Assembly: GCF_030159595.1 (NCBI RefSeq)
Contig: NZ_BSKJ01000010.1
Span: forward strand, 1 to 64,000
Direction of reading: 5' to 3'
Source: Pseudomonas putida
Lineage (GTDB): Bacteria > Pseudomonadota > Gammaproteobacteria > Pseudomonadales > Pseudomonadaceae
Length of the DNA: 64,000 bases
Position numbers and translations under genes: made by a program. This document shows, piece after piece, positions 43,896 through 53,311 of this stretch. A model generated the notes under the pieces. That model saw nothing but the letters and a program-made list of their open reading frames with translations. It searched no databases and was not told the origin of the DNA. Within the stretch, counting starts at the first letter, position 1. Each line of letters starts with the position of its first letter.

Positions 43896-44795
43896 TTATT
43901 GCGCGCTGCGCGCCCGTGCTACCCGCGACCCATTGGCGCGGCCCAGCACGCTGCTGATGCGCTGGCCAGCGGCGATCAGCCGGTCGAGGTCGATGCCTGT
44001 TTCAATACCCAGCCCTTGCAGCAGGTACACCACATCTTCGCTGGCGATGTTGCCGGTAGCACCCTTGGCGTAAGGGCAGCCACCCAGCCCGGCCACCGAG
44101 CTGTCGAACACGCTGATGCCTTCGAGCAGGCTGGCATAGACGTTAGCCAGGGCCTGGCCATAGGTGTCGTGGAAGTGCCCGGCCAGTTGCTCGCGCGGCA
44201 CCTGGGCAGAGACCACCTCGAACAGGCGCCGGGTATCGCCGGCAGTGCCGGTGCCGATAGTGTCACCCAGCGACACTTCGTAGCAGCCCATGTCGTGCAG
44301 TGCGCGGGCCACCTGGGCGACCTGTTCGGCGCTGACCTTGCCTTCATAAGGGCAGCCGAGTACGCACGATACATAGCCGCGCACGCGTACACCCTGGCTG
44401 CGCGCAGCTTCCATGATCGGTTCGAAGCGCTTGAGACTGTCGCTGATCGAACAGTTGATGTTGCGCTGCGAGAACGCTTCGGAGGCGGCAGCGAACACCG
44501 CCACCTCCTTCACCCCGGCCGCCAGCGCGTCCTCGAAACCACGCAGGTTCGGCGCCAGCGCTGCGTAGGTAACACCCGGTCGCTGGTGGATACCGGCGAA
44601 CACCTCGGCAGAGCCGGCCATTTGCGGCACCCACTTGGGCGAGACGAAGCTGCCCACTTCTATATAGGCAAGGCCTGCTTCGGTAAGGTCGTTGACCAGG
44701 CGCACCTTGTCGGCAACGCTGATGGGCTGGGCTTCGTTCTGCAGGCCGTCGCGGGGGCCGACTTCGACCAGGCGGACGTGTTTGGGCAAGGACAT
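43896..44795 (-). CDS. mvaB: Hydroxymethylglutaryl-CoA lyase
   Basis: 299 residues, a TIM barrel of the HMGL-like family: opening VEVGPRDGLQNEAQPIS (catalytic Arg and Asp), EAFSQRNINCSI, CVLGCPYEG, and the active-site signature SSVAGLGGCPYAKGATGNIASED with the catalytic Cys. It cleaves HMG-CoA to acetoacetate and acetyl-CoA, the last step of leucine and isovalerate degradation. It lies 19 bp after a LiuR-like MerR gene and is probably co-transcribed with it. The liuABCDE genes usually in the same cluster are not in the window. Downstream on the same strand lies crcY. Confidence 0.92.
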   Translation of the reverse strand: MSLPKHVRLVEVGPRDGLQNEAQPISVADKVRLVNDLTEAGLAYIEVGSFVSPKWVPQMAGSAEVFAGIHQRPGVTYAALAPNLRGFEDALAAGVKEVAVFAAASEAFSQRNINCSISDSLKRFEPIMEAARSQGVRVRGYVSCVLGCPYEGKVSAEQVAQVARALHDMGCYEVSLGDTIGTGTAGDTRRLFEVVSAQVPREQLAGHFHDTYGQALANVYASLLEGISVFDSSVAGLGGCPYAKGATGNIASEDVVYLLQGLGIETGIDLDRLIAAGQRISSVLGRANGSRVARARSAQ

Positions 44796-44814
44796 GGCGG
44801 GTTTCCTGTGGCGT

Positions 44815-45213
44815 TCAGCGGTTGTCTTTGTTGTTCAAGGTGGCGGCCAGGGCTTGTTCGCAACGCTCCTGGGCGGTGTCCAGTTCCAGTTGCATCTGGT
44901 GAATGTCGAGCATCTGCTGCTCCAGCTGGGCGCGGCGTTCGGCGATTTTCGCCAGCATGCTGTTGAGCTGTTTAAGGTTGCCGCTGGTGGGGTCGTACAG
45001 CTCGATCAGCTCGCGGCACTCGGCCAGTGAGAAACCGATGCGCTTGCCGCGCAGGATGAGCTTGAGGCTGACCTTGTCGCGGGCCGAATAGATTCGCTCC
45101 AGGCCACGGCGTTCGGGGCTCAGCAGGCCCTGCTCTTCATAGAAGCGGATGGCCCGGGTGGTGATGTCCAGCTCGCGGGACAGGTCGGAGATGCTGTAGG
45201 TCTGGGTGCTCAT
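44815..45213 (-). CDS. MerR-family regulator, LiuR-like
   Basis: 132 residues. N-terminal MerR HTH (MSTQTYSISDLSRELDITTRAIRFYEEQGLLSPERRG) with R-I-YS, and a C-terminal coiled coil (LNSMLAKIAERRAQLEQQMLDIHQ). It lacks metal-binding cysteines, as in LiuR, the repressor of branched-chain amino-acid degradation. Upstream is a perfect 16-bp palindrome (45256-45271) that fits LiuR boxes. It heads the operon with mvaB, so it probably autoregulates and controls mvaB in response to a leucine breakdown intermediate. Confidence 0.85.
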   Translation of the reverse strand: MSTQTYSISDLSRELDITTRAIRFYEEQGLLSPERRGLERIYSARDKVSLKLILRGKRIGFSLAECRELIELYDPTSGNLKQLNSMLAKIAERRAQLEQQMLDIHQMQLELDTAQERCEQALAATLNNKDNR

Positions 45214-45255
45214 GCTGGGGCTCGGCGTGGGGTATGCGGGTATCCTGAAGGCAGG

Positions 45256-45271
45256 TTGACGTTTACGTCAA
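45256..45271. promoter_or_regulatory. LiuR-type operator candidate
   Basis: TTGACGT-TT-ACGTCAA, a perfect 7+2+7 palindrome 43 bp upstream of the MerR-family gene, embedded in the likely promoter of the merR-mvaB operon. Confidence 0.65.
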
Positions 45272-45285
45272 GCAGCCTGCCGCAA

Positions 45286-46164
45286 TCAGTCCGGCTGCGC
45301 CGCGCGCCGGTACCCGTTAGGCGTCTCCCCAGTCAACCGCTTGAACCACCGGGCAAAGTACGTCGGGTCGGTGAATCCCAGGCTATCCGACAACTGCCCG
45401 ATACTCATCCGCGTATAAATCAGGTTACGCCGCGCCTCCAGCAGCAACCGCTGGTGCACCACCTGCAACGCCGTCTGCCCGCTCAAGGCCCTGCACAGCT
45501 GGTTCAGTTGCAGGCTTGGAACGTTCAGCCGCGCGGCAAACGCCTCTACCGACAGGTGCTCACGGTAATGCGCCTCGACCAGCCGCAGGTACTGCCCCAG
45601 CAACTGCCGGTCACGTTCATCCCGGTTACGCGGCGCTTGCCCCAGCTGCTGGCGGCGATTGATCCACACCATCAGCGCGGTCACCAATGCTTCGAGCATG
45701 GCCGCGCGCGCCGGGGCATTGCCCTGGTACTCCCGCTGCAAGGTGTCGATCAGGCTGCGCAGGTGCACGCGGTCATGCCCAAGCGGGTAGCACGCAGGTT
45801 GCGCCAGCACCGCCAGTGGCATGCCCAGGCGCTGTTCCAGGTTCGCCACCAGCGCGGTGCCGAAGGTAAGCACATAGCCCTGGATATCGGCGCTGAAACG
45901 AAAGCCATGCACGGTCATCGGCGGTACCACCTGGATCGCCGCCTCGTCGATGGCGCTGCGCAACCCCTCGATTTCCACCTGGGCCTGGCCGCGCTGTACA
46001 TACAGCAACTGGAACAGCTCGGCATGCTGGTGCGGCTTGATCTCCCAGTGGTGCAGGCGGCTGCGTGCGGGGATCGACTCGCAGTGCAGCAAGTCGGTGC
46101 CGGGCCAGGCCTGGTTTTCGCCATACAGCTTGAACAACGGGACGCCGGGGAGGGTGGATTTCAT
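45286..46164 (-). CDS. pobC: PobC-type AraC-family activator of p-hydroxybenzoate hydroxylase
   Basis: 292 residues from ATG 46164 (MKSTLPGVPLFKLYGENQAWP); the frame is open upstream but runs into the pobA promoter region. N-terminal cupin-like effector domain (HHWEIKPHQHAELFQLLYVQRGQAQVEIEG) and a C-terminal AraC HTH pair (SVEAFAARLNVPSLQLNQLCRALSGQTA and SIGQLSDSLGFTDPTYFARWFKRLTGETPNGYR). Divergent from pobA across 174 bp, as in other pseudomonads where PobC activates pobA with 4-hydroxybenzoate. Confidence 0.9.
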   Translation of the reverse strand: MKSTLPGVPLFKLYGENQAWPGTDLLHCESIPARSRLHHWEIKPHQHAELFQLLYVQRGQAQVEIEGLRSAIDEAAIQVVPPMTVHGFRFSADIQGYVLTFGTALVANLEQRLGMPLAVLAQPACYPLGHDRVHLRSLIDTLQREYQGNAPARAAMLEALVTALMVWINRRQQLGQAPRNRDERDRQLLGQYLRLVEAHYREHLSVEAFAARLNVPSLQLNQLCRALSGQTALQVVHQRLLLEARRNLIYTRMSIGQLSDSLGFTDPTYFARWFKRLTGETPNGYRRAAQPD

Positions 46165-46278
46165 CGGGGGAGTGACCTGTCCGCTAATCGAACGTTTTTT
46201 ATAAAAGTGCAGGTTTTGCATGGAATAGCACACTTCAGTCGCGTTTTTTGCCAGTAAAAATGCAAGGGTAAACCCTAA

Positions 46279-47526
<1,248 letters not shown>

Positions 47527-47581
47527 TTTTTTTCAGGGGTACGACACTGTATCTTCGGGGCTTTTGAAGTTCTCAGGAAGC

Positions 47582-49378
47582 ATGCCGATGTATTTCTCCG
47601 CGCCCCTGATCAGCGCCCTTTGCCTGGCAGCCGCCAGTGGCTGGGCCTGTGCCGACCAGGTGCTGCCCGCGCCTCCCGAACTGGCCTCCGGCTACCGCAC
47701 CGGCCTGCAGCCGGTGCAGGCCAGCCGTCACATGGTTGCCGCAGCCAATCCGCTGGCCAGCGAGGCGGGGCGGCAGGTACTGCGCGCCGGTGGCAGTGCC
47801 ATCGACGCGGCCATCGCGATGCAGATGGTGCTGACCCTGGTCGAACCTCAATCCAGCGGTATTGGCGGCGGGGCGTTCATCCTCTATTGGGACGGCAAAC
47901 GCGTGCAAGCGTTCGATGGCCGCGAGGCAGCGCCGGCAGCTGTGACGGAAGGGCTATTCCTGCAAGCCGACGGCAAGCCGATGCCCTTCAGGGCGGCGCA
48001 GATTGGTGGGCGTTCGGTGGGTGTGCCGGGTGTTCTACGCGCCCTGAAACTGGCCCACGATCAGCACGGCAAGCTGCCCTGGCGCGATCTGTTTGCGCCG
48101 GCCATCGCGCTGGCTCGCAACGGTTTCCCGGTGTCCGAGCGTCTTCACACCCTGCTGGCCGGTGACCCGTTCATTGTCCGGTCACCGGCCATGGCCCGCT
48201 ACTTCCTGAATGAGCAGGGCAGGCCGCTGGCGGTGGGAACGATCCTGCGTAACCCCGAACTTGCAGATGCCTTCGACCAGATTGCCGCGCAAGGCCCTGA
48301 CGCGTTCTATACCGGCGAGATTGCCGAAGCGATCGTGGCCAAGGTGCGCAGCCATGCCAATGCCGGTTACCTCTCGTTGCAGGACTTGCAGCAGTACCAG
48401 GCCAAAGCGCGCGAGCCGGTATGCGGCCCTTACAAGGCGTGGCGCATCTGCGGCATGCCGCCGCCGTCTTCGGGCGGGGTGACGGTGTTGCAGACCTTGG
48501 GCATTCTCGACGCCGTGCAGCGCGCCACGCCACAGCGCGATCTGGCAGCGTTGCGCCCGCTTGCGAAGGCATCCCCGGCTGGCCTGGAGGCATCACCACT
48601 GGCCGTGCACCTGATCGCCGAGGCCGAGCGCCTGGCTTATGCCGACCGCGCCCAATACCTGGCCGACAGCGATTATGTCCCGGTCCCGGTCAAGGCCCTG
48701 ACCGCCCCCCACTACCTGGCCAGCCGTGCAGCGCAGATTGGCGAGCACAGCATGAAGCGCGCTCGCCCGGGCCAACCCCAGGGCGCCGACTTGGCCCTGG
48801 CCCCAGATCGCTCGCCATTGCGCATTTCCACCTCGCACCTCAGCGCGGTGGATGGCAGCGGCCAGGCCTTGGCGATGACCACGTCGGTGGAGGCGGCGTT
48901 CGGTTCGCACCTGATGGTCAAGGGCTTCCTGCTCAACAACCACCTCACTGACTTCTCGTTCATTGCGCAGGAGCACGGCAAACCCGTGGCCAACCGGGTG
49001 CAGCCGGGTAAGCGACCGCTGTCGGCCATGGCGCCAACCCTGGTGTTCTCGCGAACCTCGGGCGATCTGGTGGCCAGCCTGGGTTCACCAGGCGGCTCGC
49101 AGATCATCGGCTATGTGAACAAGGCTTTGGTTGGCTTGCTGGATTGGCAGCTCGACCCGCAACAGGCCGCAGGGCTGCCCAACTTTGGCAGCCGGAATGC
49201 TGGCACCGAGGTGGAAGCAGGGCTGACCAGCCCGGCCCTGATCCGCCAGCTGGCGGCCTGGGGGCACGAGGTAACACCCATGACCATGACCAGCGGCATG
49301 CAGATCATCCAACGCAGTGGCGCGGGTTGGTCGGGCGGGGCCGACCCGCGGCGTGAAGGTGTGGCCCTTGGCGATTAG
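47582..49378 (+). CDS. ggt: Gamma-glutamyltransferase (Ntn hydrolase)
   Basis: 598 residues from ATG 47582, after CAGGAAG; ATG 47588 is an alternative. Signal peptide (cut after GWACA, about residue 24), then the large-subunit region with QPVQASRHMVAAANPLASEAGRQVLRAGGSAIDAA and IGGGAFILYW. The autocatalytic nucleophile is Thr417 in STSHLSAVDGSG. It is periplasmic, self-cleaves to large and small subunits, and hydrolyses glutathione or other gamma-glutamyl compounds. Followed 44 bp later by a LysR gene on the same strand. Confidence 0.92.
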   Translation: MPMYFSAPLISALCLAAASGWACADQVLPAPPELASGYRTGLQPVQASRHMVAAANPLASEAGRQVLRAGGSAIDAAIAMQMVLTLVEPQSSGIGGGAFILYWDGKRVQAFDGREAAPAAVTEGLFLQADGKPMPFRAAQIGGRSVGVPGVLRALKLAHDQHGKLPWRDLFAPAIALARNGFPVSERLHTLLAGDPFIVRSPAMARYFLNEQGRPLAVGTILRNPELADAFDQIAAQGPDAFYTGEIAEAIVAKVRSHANAGYLSLQDLQQYQAKAREPVCGPYKAWRICGMPPPSSGGVTVLQTLGILDAVQRATPQRDLAALRPLAKASPAGLEASPLAVHLIAEAERLAYADRAQYLADSDYVPVPVKALTAPHYLASRAAQIGEHSMKRARPGQPQGADLALAPDRSPLRISTSHLSAVDGSGQALAMTTSVEAAFGSHLMVKGFLLNNHLTDFSFIAQEHGKPVANRVQPGKRPLSAMAPTLVFSRTSGDLVASLGSPGGSQIIGYVNKALVGLLDWQLDPQQAAGLPNFGSRNAGTEVEAGLTSPALIRQLAAWGHEVTPMTMTSGMQIIQRSGAGWSGGADPRREGVALGD

Positions 49379-49422
49379 CCGTGATAGAACGGAGTCTTGT
49401 CATTCAGCAGTTGAATACCAAG

Positions 49423-50304
49423 ATGTCCATTAGCGTGAAATCGAATAGGGCTCTGTTCGACCTCGACCTGCTGCGCGCCATTGTGGTGGTGGCCGATTGC
49501 GGCAGCTTCACCACCGCTGCCGCCCGCCTGCACTCGACCCAATCGACCATCAGCCAGAAGGTACGCCGCCTTGAAGACATGGTCGGCCACCGTTTGCTGG
49601 TGCGTGGCAACCGCGATGTGCTGCCCACCGACGCCGGGCAAACCTTGCTCGGCTATGCCCGGCACATGCTGGCCTTGAACGACCAGATGCTCGAGGCTTT
49701 GGCTGGGGCGATGGTGGGCATCACCGTGCGACTTGGCGTGCCCGAGGACTTCGTTGGCGGGCGTACCACCAATGCGCTATCGGCCTTCAGCCGTCTGCAT
49801 CCGCAAGTGAAGCTGGAAGTCACCAGTGGCCTGTGTCGCGACCTCAGCCAGGCTTACGACAACGGTGAGCTCGACCTGGTACTGCTCAAACAGCGGCGCA
49901 ACACCCGCGAGGGCGTGGCCTGTTGGCCCGAGCGCCTGCAATGGATCGACAGTGCGCGTACGCCTGCCTTCGAGCTGGACCCGATCCCGCTGGTGACCTT
50001 CCCCCCACGCGGCCTGTACCGCGAAGACATGATCAACGCCATCGAAGGCATGGGGCGGCGCTGGCGCATCAGTTTCACCAGTTCCAGCCTCAGCGGTATC
50101 CAGGCTGCGGTCGCCGATGGCATGGGCATCAGCCTGCTGCCGCCAAGGGCGGCAACGGCTGAACATCGGGTGCTGGGTGTGGGGCAAGGGCTGCCAGAGG
50201 TCGACAGTTACGAAATCGTCATCGTGCATCGGCCGACGGCGGATGTGATGATCAAGGCGTTGGCCGAGGTGATGACGCAACTGCTGGCAGGCGGCGGAAT
50301 CTGA
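49423..50304 (+). CDS. LysR-family transcriptional regulator
   Basis: 293 residues from ATG 49423 (MSISVKSNRALFDLDLLRAIVVVADCGSF); GTG at 49381 is an upstream option. HTH TTAAARLHSTQSTISQKVRRLEDMVGHRLLVRG and effector domain GITVRLGVPEDFVGG. It follows the gamma-glutamyltransferase closely (44 bp) and faces ctlX. It could regulate either; no operator is visible. Belongs to the group of small LysRs beside amino-acid or peptide utilisation genes, but no ligand can be assigned. Confidence 0.84.
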   Translation: MSISVKSNRALFDLDLLRAIVVVADCGSFTTAAARLHSTQSTISQKVRRLEDMVGHRLLVRGNRDVLPTDAGQTLLGYARHMLALNDQMLEALAGAMVGITVRLGVPEDFVGGRTTNALSAFSRLHPQVKLEVTSGLCRDLSQAYDNGELDLVLLKQRRNTREGVACWPERLQWIDSARTPAFELDPIPLVTFPPRGLYREDMINAIEGMGRRWRISFTSSSLSGIQAAVADGMGISLLPPRAATAEHRVLGVGQGLPEVDSYEIVIVHRPTADVMIKALAEVMTQLLAGGGI

Positions 50305-50312
50305 CGCTATTG

Positions 50313-50329
50313 GGGCCGCCTTGCGGCCC
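50313..50329. terminator. Shared terminator hairpin, LysR / ctlX
   Basis: GGGCCGC-CTT-GCGGCCC, a 7-bp stem in the 40-bp gap between two convergent genes, so probably bidirectional. Confidence 0.6.
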
Positions 50330-50344
50330 ATCGCAGCATCGACG

Positions 50345-51283
50345 CTAGCTTCTGGGCGACAGGTGAATGCCCGCAATCATGCAGCGCACCGAGCCACCGG
50401 CCATCTCGATGGTCGGCACATCCAGCGGCACCAGCCGTGCCGAGCGCTCGATGCGCTGGCGCTGCTCATCGGTCAGGCTGTCGAAGGCCTTGCGTGATAG
50501 CGCCAGAATACGCCCGTCACGCCCGGACAGCTCGATGGCGTTACCGGCAAACTGGCTGATCTGTTGGTTGCTCAGGTCAATCACATCACGGCCCGACTCG
50601 ATCAGCCGCATCCGCACTTCCTCAGCCCGCGCCTTGTTGGTGAAGGTCTCAAAGCCCACCAGCGCGAACTCGGTCGCCACGCACATCAGCACGTTGGTGT
50701 GGTAGATCGGCGTACCTTGCTCGTCGGCCGTGTCGAACACCATCGGCTCGAAGTTGAAATGCGTGCTGAAGCGCTCGAGGGCAATCGGGTCAGCGCGGTT
50801 GGAGCGCGCGGTGTAGGCCACCCGAGACAGGTGGTCGAACACCATGGCGCCGGTCCCTTCAAGGAACAGCTCGTCCTGCTCCAGCCCGGAATAGTCGATC
50901 ACATCCTGCACCCGGTACTCATGCTTGAGCATCTCGATCACATCCGCACGTCGTTCGCGGCGGCGGTTGCGCGAGTACATCGAGTAAATCGCGATATGCC
51001 CCCCTGGGTGGGTGGAGAACCAGTTGTTGGGGAATACCGAGTCCGGGGTGTTGTGCTCGCCAAAGTCGTCGAACAGGTGCACGCGCACCCCTTCGGCTTC
51101 CAGCTTGCCAGCGGCCTGGGTGACTTCATCGCGTGCCACATCGGCCAAGGCCTGCGCCGCGATGTCGGGGCTGCTGCGCTGGAACGAGTTGTCGGCTGCG
51201 GTTTCCGGGTTGGGGGTGAACGCATGTGGCCTGACCATGACCACTGCTGCCGGGGCTTGAATCGAACGCGTTGGAAATGCCAT
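50345..51283 (-). CDS. ctlX: CtlX-type citrulline/arginine hydrolase (amidinotransferase fold)
   Basis: 312 residues from ATG 51283 (MAFPTRSIQAPAAVVMVRP); upstream sequence in frame is not family-like. Amidinotransferase/dimethylarginase fold: FPNNWFSTHPGGHIAIYSM, EGTGAMVFDH, HTNVLMCVA and a catalytic Cys near the C-terminus (GGSVRCMIAGIH). CtlX hydrolyses citrulline to ornithine and carbamate-derived products; related enzymes act on arginine. It is followed in transcription by nothing and preceded by ornithine cyclodeaminase with a 26-bp gap, so the pair would convert citrulline to ornithine to proline. Confidence 0.87.
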   Translation of the reverse strand: MAFPTRSIQAPAAVVMVRPHAFTPNPETAADNSFQRSSPDIAAQALADVARDEVTQAAGKLEAEGVRVHLFDDFGEHNTPDSVFPNNWFSTHPGGHIAIYSMYSRNRRRERRADVIEMLKHEYRVQDVIDYSGLEQDELFLEGTGAMVFDHLSRVAYTARSNRADPIALERFSTHFNFEPMVFDTADEQGTPIYHTNVLMCVATEFALVGFETFTNKARAEEVRMRLIESGRDVIDLSNQQISQFAGNAIELSGRDGRILALSRKAFDSLTDEQRQRIERSARLVPLDVPTIEMAGGSVRCMIAGIHLSPRS

Positions 51284-51309
51284 GTGGATATACCGGTTCA
51301 AGAGCTGGG

Positions 51310-52362
51310 TTAGGCAACGCGTCGGATGCGGTTTTTGGCAGCGCGGCCACGCGTGTGGCTGAACAGGTCTTTCGGATCGTCTTCCACCCACGGCACCAGG
51401 TCGATTTTCGAGCCCAAACCGCGTTTTTCGGCTTGCTGTAATACATACCGTAGTACGGTGTAGTCTTCCAGGGCGAAGCCCACCGAGTCGAACACGGTGA
51501 TCTGGCTGTCGCTCTGACGGCCCTCGGTTTCGCCGCGCAGTACACGCCACAGGTCGACGACAGGGAAGTCCGCCGGCAGTTGCTGGATGTCACCTTCAAT
51601 ACGGGTTTGTGGTTCGTACTCGACGAATACGCGGGCCTTGCGCAGTACATCAGCGTGCAGCTCGGTCTTGCCTGGGCAGTCGCCACCCACGGCATTCAGG
51701 TGCATGCCGGGTTCGAGCATGTCGGGGGTGATGATGGTGGCGTAGGCCTTGTCGGCGGTGACTGTGGTGACGATATCCGCGCCTTTCACGGCTTCGGCTA
51801 CCGAGCCGGCCCGGCGGATCGTGAGGCCGCTGTATTCCTTGAGGTTGGCGATCAGCTTGGCGGTAGCCAGCGGGTCGGTGTCGTAGGCGGCAATTTCTTC
51901 GATACCCAGGTGCTTATGGAAGGCAAGCGCCTGGAATTCGCTTTGTGCGCCGTTGCCAATCAGCGCCATCTTGCGCGAGTTCGGCCGGGCCAGTGCCTGT
52001 GCGGCCATCAGCGAGGTGGCGGCGGTGCGCAGGGCGGTGGCGATGGTCAGTTCGGACAGCAGCACCGGGTAACCGGTGTCGACATCGGCGAGTACGCCAA
52101 AGGCCATCACCGTGTGCAGGTTACGCGCAGTATTGGCCGGGTGGCCGTTGACGTATTTGAAGGCATAGCGGCTGTTGTCGGCGACCGGCATCAGTTCGAT
52201 CACGCCCACTTCCGAATGGCTGGCAACACGCGCGGACTTGTCAAACTCCTGCCAACGCTTGAAGTCTTCACGTATGGCCTCCGCCAGTTCACCCATGAAC
52301 GGCGCTACGCCAATGTCATGTACCAAGTCCGACATGGTTGGAACATCAATGAAATACGTCAT
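51310..52362 (-). CDS. ocd: Ornithine cyclodeaminase
   Basis: 350 residues of the ornithine cyclodeaminase/mu-crystallin family: LSELTIATALRTAATSLMAAQALARPNSRKMALIGNGAQSEFQALAF (the NAD GxGxxx fold), and AVGGDCPGKTELHADVL with the catalytic Asp. It converts L-ornithine to L-proline and ammonia with NAD. Encoded upstream of ctlX (26 bp) and divergent, across 185 bp, from an Lrp-type gene, which probably controls the operon. A CA motif (AATAACAA) lies 12-19 nt before its start, so it may be under Crc control. Confidence 0.92.
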   Translation of the reverse strand: MTYFIDVPTMSDLVHDIGVAPFMGELAEAIREDFKRWQEFDKSARVASHSEVGVIELMPVADNSRYAFKYVNGHPANTARNLHTVMAFGVLADVDTGYPVLLSELTIATALRTAATSLMAAQALARPNSRKMALIGNGAQSEFQALAFHKHLGIEEIAAYDTDPLATAKLIANLKEYSGLTIRRAGSVAEAVKGADIVTTVTADKAYATIITPDMLEPGMHLNAVGGDCPGKTELHADVLRKARVFVEYEPQTRIEGDIQQLPADFPVVDLWRVLRGETEGRQSDSQITVFDSVGFALEDYTVLRYVLQQAEKRGLGSKIDLVPWVEDDPKDLFSHTRGRAAKNRIRRVA

Positions 52363-52373
52363 GCTCTTGCACC

Positions 52374-52381
52374 TTGTTATT
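52374..52381 (-). promoter_or_regulatory. Candidate Hfq/Crc site before ocd
   Basis: Minus strand AATAACAA, 12-19 nt upstream of the ATG and touching AAGGTG, the ribosome site. Fits the AAnAAnAA motif. Confidence 0.55.
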
Positions 52382-52507
52382 GCGCTGTCACCCCGGTCAC
52401 TGCAGGGTGCACGCTTAAGATTGTTGAAGTGGCGTGAACATTTTGATGAAAGGTTGCGTCAATCGGAAGAATGCAGGTTGCCAGTTTCATCAACTTTCTA
52501 GACAATC

Positions 52508-52525
52508 TGCTACCCCAAAGTAGCA
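52508..52525. promoter_or_regulatory. Operator candidate for the Lrp-like regulator
   Basis: TGCTAC-CCCAAA-GTAGCA, an inverted repeat 23 bp upstream of the Lrp-family start, flanked by direct CAATCTG repeats. It lies in the 185-bp divergent region between ocd and lrp. Confidence 0.5.
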
Positions 52526-52547
52526 ATCTGATTATTTGGCAGGCGTT

Positions 52548-52970
52548 ATGGATACGATCGATCGGGAACTGATTGCGCTGTTACGCGACAATGCACGTAC
52601 CCCAGTGTTGACCCTGGCGAAGAAGCTCAAGGTGGCCCGGGCAACCGTGCAAAACCGCATTACCCGGCTCGAAGAGCAGGGCGTGATCATTGGCTACACG
52701 GTACGCCTGCGCTCCGATGCGTTGGAGCAGGGCGTGCGGGCAATCACCAGCATCGGCATCAGCGGCCACCACGCCGCAGAGGTCAAGCACGCGCTGCGCG
52801 GGCATCCCAACGTGGTGGCCATTCATACCACCAATGGCCGCTGGGACCTGATGGCAGAGCTGCGCGCCGACACCCTCGAAGCGTTCGACCGGGCGCTGAA
52901 CACCATTCGGTCGATCCCGCACATCGAGAATACCGAGACCAGCATCCTGCTCTCGACCTACAAGATGTGA
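52548..52970 (+). CDS. Lrp/AsnC-family regulator of ornithine/arginine catabolism
   Basis: 140 residues from ATG 52548 (MDTIDRELIALLRDNARTPVLTLAKKLKVARATVQNRITRLEEQGVIIGYTVRL), an Lrp-type HTH. The C-terminal RAM domain runs from RAITSIGISGHHAAEVKHALRG to ENTETSILLSTYKM. Family members form octamers that bind amino acids. It is divergent from ocd-ctlX and upstream, on the same strand, of an amino-acid permease (341 bp), so it likely regulates ornithine/citrulline use and perhaps uptake. Distinct from global Lrp by context. Confidence 0.88.
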   Translation: MDTIDRELIALLRDNARTPVLTLAKKLKVARATVQNRITRLEEQGVIIGYTVRLRSDALEQGVRAITSIGISGHHAAEVKHALRGHPNVVAIHTTNGRWDLMAELRADTLEAFDRALNTIRSIPHIENTETSILLSTYKM

Positions 52971-53311
52971 CTGGTGGGTCAGGCGTTTTGACAGGCGCAT
53001 TGCGCAAACTGTCACCCGGGCTTTTCACACTGCACAAAATCCCGTTGGCGGTGTGCATTCTGTAGCGTTCCGCTTGACCGTGGCCGCTGGCAAAATGAAA
53101 CGGCTTTCGCGGGACCGTTTCAGGCGCACTATCGAGGTGCGTTCAAGAATAAGAAAGTCCGCTGAGAAGTTGCATCGGGCGTTAGTTTCAATCTTTGTCA
53201 TTCCCTGCGCTTTCATTATTTTCAACGACATGTAACCTGCACTTCAGTGCCAATTTATTTGGTGCGGCGCGGGGCGTGGAAGTTTTACAAAAAAAGAATA
53301 AGAGGTCGATT
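52971..53311. other. 341-bp intergenic region between lrp and the permease
   Basis: No gene seen. It has a perfect inverted repeat TGAAACGG (53096-53103) / CCGTTTCA (53115-53122) with an 11-nt spacer, which could be an operator or the lrp terminator. A shorter hairpin GCACTTCAGTGC lies near 53240. It ends in the permease leader with AAGAATAAGAGG. Confidence 0.5.
53294..53301 (+). promoter_or_regulatory. Candidate Hfq/Crc site at the permease ribosome site
   Basis: AAGAATAA within AAAAAAAGAATAAGAGG, overlapping the Shine-Dalgarno (AAGAGG 53300-53305), 10-17 nt before the ATG. Matches AAnAAnAA. Confidence 0.5.
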
